From JBJXFE01 sp046153875 (GTDB lineage Bacteria; Planctomycetota; Phycisphaerae; Phycisphaerales; UBA1924), in NCBI GenBank assembly GCA_046153875.1, contig JBJXFE010000029.1, positions 1 through 17,671 on the forward strand: a DNA stretch of 17,671 nt. The letters are read 5' to 3'. The translations under genes and the position numbers were made by a program. Positions 1 through 4,523 of the stretch are shown one piece after another. Positions within the stretch are counted from its first letter, which is position 1, and each line of letters starts with the position of its first letter. A model generated the notes under the pieces. The model ran no database searches. It saw nothing but the letters and a program-made list of their open reading frames with translations, and was not told the DNA's origin.

Positions 1-76
1 CGCCCAGCGGGCTCACCGGCGCATCAGGCACACGCTCCACCAGCCAATCCAACTGCTCGTCCGTGAGTCTCAGCAT
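1..76 (-). CDS. Transposase N-terminus, partial (IS5-like)
   Basis: This is a minus-strand open frame starting with ATG at 76 and running off the left edge. Only 25 codons are visible, starting MLRLTDEQLDWLVERVP and continuing with a Pro-rich turn. The LTDEQ-x-x-W-L opening is typical of the N-terminal helical domain of IS5-type and related DDE transposases, where it precedes a Gly-Arg-Pro segment. The visible part ends just where that segment would be expected. No catalytic residues are visible. An unrelated small protein cannot be excluded, but the candidate terminal inverted repeat just upstream supports a mobile element. Confidence 0.5.
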   Translation of the reverse strand, partial: MLRLTDEQLDWLVERVPDAPVSPLG

Positions 77-124
77 CGTGCAGAGTCATACGCGCCAGCT
101 CGACAACGGTTTCGGGATAGGCTC
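1..124 (-). mobile_element. End of an IS5-like insertion sequence (partial)
   Basis: The left edge of the window appears to lie inside an insertion sequence read on the minus strand. It ends at a candidate terminal inverted repeat at about 107-124, which on the minus strand reads GAGCCTATCCCGAAACC. The bases directly outside are CTAG (123-126 overlapping the edge), which suits the YTAR-type targets of IS5 relatives. A transposase-like start lies 31 bases inside this end. The other end is outside the window, so the element boundary and any target duplication cannot be confirmed. The IS5 assignment is inferred from the terminus style and the short N-terminus only. Confidence 0.45.
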
Positions 125-135
125 TAGGATGGAGC

Positions 136-157
136 GTCGCCGGATCCCGCCGGCGAC
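136..157. repeat. Inverted repeat, 8-bp stem
   Basis: GTCGCCGG (136-143) is followed after six bases by its exact complement CCGGCGAC (150-157). It sits between the candidate IS end and the zinc-ribbon gene. No T-tract follows on either strand, so it is not a typical intrinsic terminator. It may be a structured transcript end or a remnant; no function can be assigned. Confidence 0.4.
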
Positions 158-194
158 CGGTCCGTTCGGGTGGGGCTCGCACCTACCAGAGCCC

Positions 195-227
195 TTGACA
201 CGCCCGCGAAAGTGTGCGAAGCTATGT
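195..227 (+). promoter_or_regulatory. Candidate promoter of the first zinc-ribbon gene
   Basis: A perfect -35 hexamer TTGACA lies at 195-200. The best -10 candidates are AGCTAT (220-225, spacer 19) or CTATGT (222-227, spacer 21), both with a longer spacer than ideal. It is 50-80 bases upstream of the ATG at 279, with no competing gene between. The -35 match is strong and the -10 is weak. Confidence 0.35.
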
Positions 228-278
228 CTCGCGTCGATCTGACGCCCGCATGGACGCGGCCAGAACACGGGCCGATCC

Positions 279-1073
279 ATGCCGAATGAGCCGGGAACCG
301 CCAAGACGTGCGTCGTGTGCGGGCAGGATTGTTCCGGCAAGCCGCGCGTGAAAGACCCGCAGGGCCGCTACTCATGCAAATCGTGCCACGAAGCTGTCCT
401 CGCGAAGACCACGCCGTCCCGGGCTCCAGTCGTCAGGACCGCGACGCTGGGACAGCGCTCGCCGCCCGCGCCGAGCCCCGAACCGGATCCCGTGTTCGAT
501 GGGCTCGACAACGCCGCCGTTCTCGAAGGGCTTGAGTCGGCGGGTTCGGCCGGGCCTGGAGCGCTAGAGCCCTGCCCCCGCTGCGGCGCGATGACGGGCT
601 CCGGCTCGCTCGTCTGCATGTCGTGCGGCTTCAACCGGCAGACCGGCCGGGCGGCCCGCACCAGCGTGTCCAAGGCGCCCCGGGAACGCCGCGCCCCGCG
701 CATCCCCATGTCCCTAGGCCCGGGGATGGTGTTCGTGATCTGCCTCGCTGGATTCGGCGGCATGGCGGCCGCGACCATGGCGAACCCGGCGCTCTTTCTC
801 CTCTTCCTCGTCGTCTACCTGCTGTTCTCACTTGTGGCGACGATCATGATGGTCGCCTGCCCCTTCATGGACGGCGACAACGGATGGGGCATCATCGCGA
901 TCGTGTCCCTGCTCGTGCCGATCGTCGGGCTGCTGATGCTGTACTACGTGTTCTTCGTGAGCGACCGCGGCCACCTGGAAGCCGTCTTGGGCTCCGCGCT
1001 GATCGCGAGCTTCCTGATCCTGTTCCTCGCGCTCAACCTCGACCCCGAGTTCCTCCGGGACGCCGGGCCCTGA
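279..1073 (+). CDS. Zinc-ribbon integral membrane protein, function unknown
   Basis: A 264-residue protein. The N-terminal half is cytoplasmic-looking and Cys-rich: C11-x2-C14 with C18, C33-x2-C36, then after a Pro-rich linker (about 60-95) C99-x2-C102 and C113-x2-C116. The four CxxC knuckles suggest two zinc ribbons. The C-terminal half has four hydrophobic segments at about 148-168, 170-193, 203-227 and 235-253. Small zinc-ribbon membrane proteins of this layout are common among uncharacterised planctomycete proteins, and a second one lies at 2584-3273. The ATG at 279 is used because it begins just before the first Cys pair; no strong Shine-Dalgarno is visible. It stands alone on the plus strand, convergent with the RRM gene. 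No enzymatic motif is recognised. A role as a membrane-linked regulator or scaffold would be a guess. Confidence 0.85.
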   Translation: MPNEPGTAKTCVVCGQDCSGKPRVKDPQGRYSCKSCHEAVLAKTTPSRAPVVRTATLGQRSPPAPSPEPDPVFDGLDNAAVLEGLESAGSAGPGALEPCPRCGAMTGSGSLVCMSCGFNRQTGRAARTSVSKAPRERRAPRIPMSLGPGMVFVICLAGFGGMAAATMANPALFLLFLVVYLLFSLVATIMMVACPFMDGDNGWGIIAIVSLLVPIVGLLMLYYVFFVSDRGHLEAVLGSALIASFLILFLALNLDPEFLRDAGP

Positions 1074-1123
1074 GACGGTGGACCGCATCGCGTCAAGCCC
1101 GGGCTCCGCTCCACGGACCAACG

Positions 1124-1151
1124 AAAAAACCCCGCGCCTCTCGACGCGGGG
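1124..1151 (-). terminator. Rho-independent terminator of the RRM gene
   Basis: A perfect 7-bp GC stem (CCCCGCG at 1130-1136, CGCGGGG at 1145-1151) with an 8-base loop is followed on the minus strand by six T (complement of A 1124-1129). It lies 28 bases past the RRM stop codon. The plus-strand side has no T-tract, so it serves the minus-strand gene. Confidence 0.85.
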
Positions 1152-1179
1152 TGCTCGTGTCTGAACTCGGAACGGTGAC

Positions 1180-1551
1180 TCACCACCCGCCGCGGCCACC
1201 ACCCCCACCCCCACCGCCGCCGCTGCTGCCGCCGCGGCTGTACCCGCCGCGACCGCCTCCTCCTCCGCCGCCGCCGCCGCCGAATCCGCCGCGGCCCCCG
1301 CCGCTCTGCTCGCGCGGGCGGGCCTCGTTGACGGTCAGGTCGCGCCCGTCGAGGTTGGTCCCGTGCATGGCGGTGATGGCCGCCTTGGCCTCGGCGTCAT
1401 TGGACATTTCGATGAACCCGAAGCCGCGCGACCGGCCGGTTTCGCGGTCCATCACGATGGAGGAGGACGCCACCGCCCCGTGGGCTTCGAAGGCCGCCCG
1501 CAGAGAGTCCTCGGTCGTCGAAAACGAAAGATTGCCGACATACAGCCGCAT
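1180..1551 (-). CDS. Glycine-rich RRM RNA-binding protein
   Basis: A 123-residue protein with one RNA recognition motif (about 1-80) and a Gly/Arg-rich tail (about 84-123). RNP2 is LYVGNL at 3-8 and RNP1 is RGFGFIEM at 42-49, preceded by the usual DRETGRSRG turn, so the RNA-stacking aromatics are in place. The tail has RGG/RGY elements between long Gly runs and ends in RGGW. Bacterial proteins of this type, best known from cyanobacteria, bind single-stranded RNA and are often cold- or stress-induced. The ATG at 1551 begins the first beta strand and has a GAGGG Shine-Dalgarno six bases upstream. It is monocistronic: a terminator follows at 1124-1151. A TATACT box and a stem-loop lie upstream (1634-1682). 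The Gly-rich DNA is prone to polymerase slippage, so the repeat length may vary between strains. Confidence 0.93.
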   Translation of the reverse strand: MRLYVGNLSFSTTEDSLRAAFEAHGAVASSSIVMDRETGRSRGFGFIEMSNDAEAKAAITAMHGTNLDGRDLTVNEARPREQSGGGRGGFGGGGGGGGGGRGGYSRGGSSGGGGGGGGGRGGW

Positions 1552-1633
1552 ACTGCACCCTCAAACCGTGCCCGAGACTCCATCGATCCAGACCCGCTGC
1601 AACCCCTCGGGCAAGATTCGAGCGTCGGCCTTC

Positions 1634-1669
1634 GTGTCGGCCCGCGGACACCCCGCGGCAGCCCGACAC
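1634..1669 (-). promoter_or_regulatory. Two-part stem-loop in the presumed RRM leader
   Basis: GTGTCGG (1634-1640) pairs exactly with CCGACAC (1663-1669). Inside it, CCGCGG (1642-1647) pairs with CCGCGG (1653-1658). It lies just downstream of a TATACT box on the minus strand (1682-1677). If that box is used, the hairpin would sit at the very 5' end of a leader of roughly 120 bases for the RRM gene. The alternative is a T-tract-less 3' hairpin of the upstream PEP-CTERM-type gene, which ends at 1711. Confidence 0.45.
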
Positions 1670-1676
1670 AGCGATG

Positions 1677-1682
1677 AGTATA
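1677..1682 (-). promoter_or_regulatory. Candidate -10 box of the RRM gene
   Basis: TATACT on the minus strand (5 of 6 to TATAAT), placed 29 bases past the PEP-CTERM-type stop codon and about 125 bases before the RRM start. The -35 region (1705-1700, GCGACG) is a poor match, so this rests on the -10 alone. Confidence 0.35.
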
Positions 1683-1710
1683 GCCGCCGACCCGGAAATC
1701 GTCGCCCGTT

Positions 1711-2307
1711 TCAGCGTCGGCGACGGGCCGCCGCGAACGCCGCGAGGCCCAGGACCGACGCCCAGGGCGGGGAAGGGATGGGCGCAGACTGTCCGGAATA
1801 AAGCAAGCCGTTCCACTGGCCGAAGCGGTAGACCTCCAACTGGTACGCGAACGCTCCGGTGGTGGTCCCGAGGACCGAGTACGGGACAGTGAATGCGAGC
1901 GCGGGCCCCGCGAGGTCATACGGGACGGCCCCGGCGACCCGGCCCCATCCGCCGCTGGTCGGGGTCGTGCTGGGCGAGCCGGTGTGATCGCGCACGCGGA
2001 TGTCGTCCTCCTTGTAGATCTCCGTCCCGCGAACGATGGTCTCCCACGGGTACGGCGATGTCCCGCCCCAGCCGTTGTTGCCGGGCTGGGTATCGAGGTA
2101 GAGCTGGAACGACTCCGCCTGGTTGCCCATCGGGTCGATCGTGTGGAAGTCGGGCTCACGGTTGAACTCGATCTCGAACAGCACGCATCGCGTCCCCTCG
2201 TCGTACGTCGCCGCGTGCGACGCGGCGCGGAACGGTTGAGCGCGCGCGCCGGCCCCCGCACACACGACGAGAACAACTCCCCACCCGATCTTGTGCATCG
2301 CCGTCAT
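1711..2307 (-). CDS. Exported protein with PEP-CTERM-like sorting tail
   Basis: A protein of about 198 residues. An N-terminal signal peptide (about 1-23, hydrophobic core GWGVVLVVCAGAGA, likely cleavage after ARA) leads into a beta-rich, aromatic-rich body with no recognised enzyme motif. The C-terminus has a Pro-rich stretch (PIPSPP, about 176-181), a short hydrophobic helix (WASVLGLAAFAAA) and a final RRRR. This three-part tail is the hallmark of PEP-CTERM-type signals, which are cut and anchored by exosortase-like enzymes; planctomycetes have many such proteins. No exosortase gene is visible here. The frame is open much further upstream, but the signal peptide fixes the start at ATG 2307 or ATG 2298. 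A promoter-like TTGTGA-N17-TACATT lies 42-70 bases upstream. Function beyond a surface or envelope location is unknown. Confidence 0.8.
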   Translation of the reverse strand: MTAMHKIGWGVVLVVCAGAGARAQPFRAASHAATYDEGTRCVLFEIEFNREPDFHTIDPMGNQAESFQLYLDTQPGNNGWGGTSPYPWETIVRGTEIYKEDDIRVRDHTGSPSTTPTSGGWGRVAGAVPYDLAGPALAFTVPYSVLGTTTGAFAYQLEVYRFGQWNGLLYSGQSAPIPSPPWASVLGLAAFAAARRRR

Positions 2308-2348
2308 CCCGCCGCGGAGAACGCCGCGCGTGGCCGTCGTACCCGGAC

Positions 2349-2377
2349 AATGTAGCGTTTCGTCGCGCGACTCACAA
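2349..2377 (-). promoter_or_regulatory. Candidate sigma-70 promoter of the PEP-CTERM-type gene
   Basis: On the minus strand TTGTGA (2377-2372) is separated by exactly 17 bases from TACATT (2354-2349). Each hexamer matches the consensus at 4 of 6 positions. Predicted transcription would start near 2342, leaving a leader of about 35 bases before the ATG at 2307. Confidence 0.45.
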
Positions 2378-2583
2378 CTGTTCCCGCGGTGATTCTCGCA
2401 TCGACCGATCGGGCCACGCGGGATGAATCGGGCGAACGCGCTCTCGGACCTGCGGAGCGCCGAGACGAGCCGTGCCACCCCCCGGATCGAGCACGAGCCC
2501 GAAAACCCTGCTTCCGGCGCGACAACCGGCATCCGATGTACCCCGCCGGCGGTAGACTGCCCGTGAACCCGCAGGCCCGCGCC

Positions 2584-3273
2584 ATGCCCGATCCGATCCC
2601 CATGGAACCGCAGCCCCCGGGCCGCCCGGCCGATCGGCGGGCTCAGGCGCCGACGATCCCCTGCCCGGGGTGCGGCTGGCCGGTCGCCGCGGACGCCGTT
2701 CTCTGCGTTCGGTGCGGTCAGCGGGTCCGTGGCGATGCCCAACTGGCCACCCGGATGGACAAGGCCGAGGAGCTTGCCGCGCTCCCCCCGGCCGTGGGAT
2801 CCATTCGGTGGCGGAACGAAGGGGTCAACGACTATTCGCTCGCGCGCGAGATGCTCAAGCCGACGATCTGGCTGGCGATCGGGCTGACGGCCACGCTCCT
2901 GCTGCGGGCGCATATGCCGGGGCCGGAGGACGTCCTGCCTCACCTGGGACGATTCGGGATCCTGGTGGGCGGTTCGCTGGTCCTCTGGGTTGCCGCCCGG
3001 TTCATCTACCTGGACCAGGAGGTCACGGTCGTCACGGTGATCCTGGGCATCGCGGCGGCGCTGGCATGCTCGGATGCGATCCAGCACGTGGTCCGGTACG
3101 CCACGCCCGTGGCCCTGACCGCCTGGCCGATCGGCCTGGTCCTGTGCGTCGGGCTCCTGAGCGACCTGCTCGACATGGAGGTCACGGAGGCTGCGTTCCT
3201 GGGCGTGGTGTTCTACGGCTTGAAGATCATGCTGAAGATTTCGTTGTTCACCACGTTCCTGCCGCCGCCCTGA
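2584..3273 (+). CDS. Zinc-ribbon multi-pass membrane protein, function unknown
   Basis: A 229-residue protein from ATG 2584. One N-terminal zinc ribbon is seen as C27-x2-C30 and C41-x2-C44 (CPGCGWPV and CVRCGQ), followed by a soluble linker with a conserved-looking IRWRNEGVNDYSLAREM segment (about 74-90). Hydrophobic segments lie at about 93-108, 122-142, 148-165, 176-196 and 202-222. No catalytic motif is recognised. It resembles the 279-1073 protein in plan (ribbon plus membrane helices) but not in sequence detail. The start is uncertain: in-frame ATG 2536, GTG 2563 and ATG 2602 are alternatives, and no clear Shine-Dalgarno marks one of them. A TAGACT box at 2553-2558 could serve as -10 and would exclude the 2536 start. 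It is divergent from the PEP-CTERM-type gene and convergent with the next gene. Confidence 0.8.
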   Translation: MPDPIPMEPQPPGRPADRRAQAPTIPCPGCGWPVAADAVLCVRCGQRVRGDAQLATRMDKAEELAALPPAVGSIRWRNEGVNDYSLAREMLKPTIWLAIGLTATLLLRAHMPGPEDVLPHLGRFGILVGGSLVLWVAARFIYLDQEVTVVTVILGIAAALACSDAIQHVVRYATPVALTAWPIGLVLCVGLLSDLLDMEVTEAAFLGVVFYGLKIMLKISLFTTFLPPP

Positions 3274-3308
3274 GCGTGAAAGGTCCGAATCGGGCCCGGC
3301 GGAACGGG

Positions 3309-3902
3309 TCAGGCCGTCGGCCACATCGCGGCGAATACCGCGCCGGTGATGAGCCCATAGACGACGCCGTCGAGGATGCACATCACGATCGCGCGGGAGC
3401 GCTGCCCGAACCAGACACCGTTGGGGATGAAAGCGAACGAGTACGCCAGCACGCCGACGGTCCCGAGCACCTGGAAGACGTGCGCGAACGTCGAGCCCGC
3501 TACCCCGCCGCCGGGGCCGAGTGTCGGCGGGCCGTGCGGGAGCGCGGCCCAACCGACGTAGCCGATCAGGGCGCTCACGACGAGGTGCACCAGGAACGTG
3601 ATCAGCATGTTCCGCCCCATGCTGATCTTGCCCCAGACGATGATCGTCCCGACCGGGCCCTCCGCGAACTTCTTCTTGCCCTCGGGCGAGTTGGCGTCGG
3701 CGTGGGACCCGAAGTCCGGGAAGCCGTAGCTGCCCGCGGGGATGGCGCTGGTGCGCACGAAGGCCCGGAAGCCGTCCTCATCCGGCAGCCGGGCGAAATC
3801 GCCCTTGTGGTGAGGGAGCGCCATCCAGACGATCGCGCCGGCGACCCAGACGGCGGCCGCGGAAAGCAGAATCGGCAGCCACAGGTGAGCGAGAAAGTCC
3901 AC
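3309..3902 (-). CDS. Four-helix membrane protein, function unknown
   Basis: A 197-residue protein with four predicted transmembrane helices at about 4-28, 97-121, 139-162 and 171-194. Between helices 1 and 2 is a soluble segment with a distinctive run (PHHKGDFARLPDEDGF at about 30-45, then AIPAGSYGFP). The even spacing suggests conserved function, but I do not know a named family. The start is taken as GTG 3902 because a strong Shine-Dalgarno AAAGGGGG lies four bases upstream; an upstream ATG at 3956 would add 18 residues without such a site. It is the last of four minus-strand genes (sigma factor, kinase, GspG-like, this one), 79 bases after the GspG-like stop counted in transcription order, so it may belong to that transcription unit. 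Confidence 0.8.
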   Translation of the reverse strand: MDFLAHLWLPILLSAAAVWVAGAIVWMALPHHKGDFARLPDEDGFRAFVRTSAIPAGSYGFPDFGSHADANSPEGKKKFAEGPVGTIIVWGKISMGRNMLITFLVHLVVSALIGYVGWAALPHGPPTLGPGGGVAGSTFAHVFQVLGTVGVLAYSFAFIPNGVWFGQRSRAIVMCILDGVVYGLITGAVFAAMWPTA

Positions 3903-3905
3903 GGA

Positions 3906-3913
3906 CCCCCTTT
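3906..3913 (-). promoter_or_regulatory. Strong ribosome binding site deciding a GTG start
   Basis: AAAGGGGG on the minus strand, three bases from the GTG (3902-3900). It selects the GTG over the ATG at 3956 for the four-helix membrane protein. Confidence 0.7.
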
Positions 3914-3981
3914 CATCGAGTGCGGCACAATGGCTTGGCCGGGTCGGTCGCGTCAAGCCCGGGCGGCGCTGGGGACCAGAC

Positions 3982-4422
3982 TCAGTACGGCAGCGTGTCT
4001 TCGCGCGTCACGTCGTCTTCGGTCCCGGCCTGTCCGTCGGGCCCGATGCTCCTGAACGTGACGACCGTTCCCGTCGGGCTTTCCTTGCAGGAGAAGGTCA
4101 TCTCCTGCCCCCACGGGTCGTTGAACGCGCCGGGCGATTCCAGGTCGGCGGGGCTCGTGGGCAGCTTCCCACGCTCCTGGCGGTAGGCGGCGATCAGGAT
4201 CACGAGCTGGTTCGTGGTGATGTTCTGCCGGACTTCCATGCCGGTCTTGCGGCTCTCGATGAGCTGATCGGTGTAGCTGCCGCCGCCGCCGCCGGACACG
4301 GCGTAGATCAGCAGCCCGATGAGCAGGACCACGAGCAGGCCGATGAGCCCGGCGCCCGCCCCGCCGCGACGGGCGTGCGCCGCCGGTGCCACCGAAGCGT
4401 CCGCGCGTGGTGATGCGTTCAT
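3982..4422 (-). CDS. Membrane-anchored GspG-like (pseudopilin C-terminal) protein
   Basis: A 146-residue protein from ATG 4422, chosen for the GGGAG Shine-Dalgarno six bases upstream. A polar 23-residue N-terminus precedes one transmembrane helix (about 24-42) and a GGGGGS linker. The rest matches the pattern of the GspG major pseudopilin of type II secretion: an amphipathic helix (about 53-83, VRQNITTNQLVILIAAYRQERGKLPTS), the NDPWGQEMTF element (101-110) and the terminal SIGPDGQAGTEDDVTRED loop (125-142) that in GspG binds calcium. It lacks the prepilin leader (G-F-T-L-I-E-type site), and its helix follows a charged stretch with no Glu at +5. It therefore probably stays an inner-membrane protein with a periplasmic GspG-like domain. 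It lies 101 bases downstream of the kinase gene and may have its own promoter (TACAAT at 4492-4497). Confidence 0.75.
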   Translation of the reverse strand: MNASPRADASVAPAAHARRGGAGAGLIGLLVVLLIGLLIYAVSGGGGGSYTDQLIESRKTGMEVRQNITTNQLVILIAAYRQERGKLPTSPADLESPGAFNDPWGQEMTFSCKESPTGTVVTFRSIGPDGQAGTEDDVTREDTLPY

Positions 4423-4491
4423 CGTCGGCTCCCGGGAAGCTCGCGGCCGCGAGGCCCCGCCGAAAGGCGGTGCACCGATGCCGCGGCGCGT

Positions 4492-4497
4492 ATTGTA
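4492..4497 (-). promoter_or_regulatory. Candidate -10 box of the GspG-like gene
   Basis: TACAAT on the minus strand (5 of 6 to consensus) in the 101-base gap between the kinase and the GspG-like gene. No convincing -35 lies at 17-18 bases. If used, the leader would be about 65 bases. Confidence 0.3.
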
Positions 4498-4523
4498 CGT
4501 TGTCGCGGCAGGGTCGCGACCGG

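Noticed and set aside
1130..1151. Terminator for the plus-strand zinc-ribbon gene
   Set aside because: No T-tract follows on the plus strand; the run of A before the stem makes it a minus-strand terminator.
1193..1290. CCN/GCC repeats as a possible CRISPR or satellite array
   Set aside because: These are the GGN codons of the Gly-rich RRM tail on the minus strand; there are no regular repeats with unique spacers. No CRISPR array is visible in the window.
3274..3308. Terminator between the convergent genes ending at 3273 and 3309
   Set aside because: The 35-base gap has no convincing stem with a T-tract on either strand.
2308..3552. Upstream extension of the PEP-CTERM-type protein to a 613-residue frame
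   Set aside because: The signal peptide at 2307 marks the true N-terminus, and the extension runs through the opposite-strand zinc-ribbon gene with Arg-rich shadow sequence.
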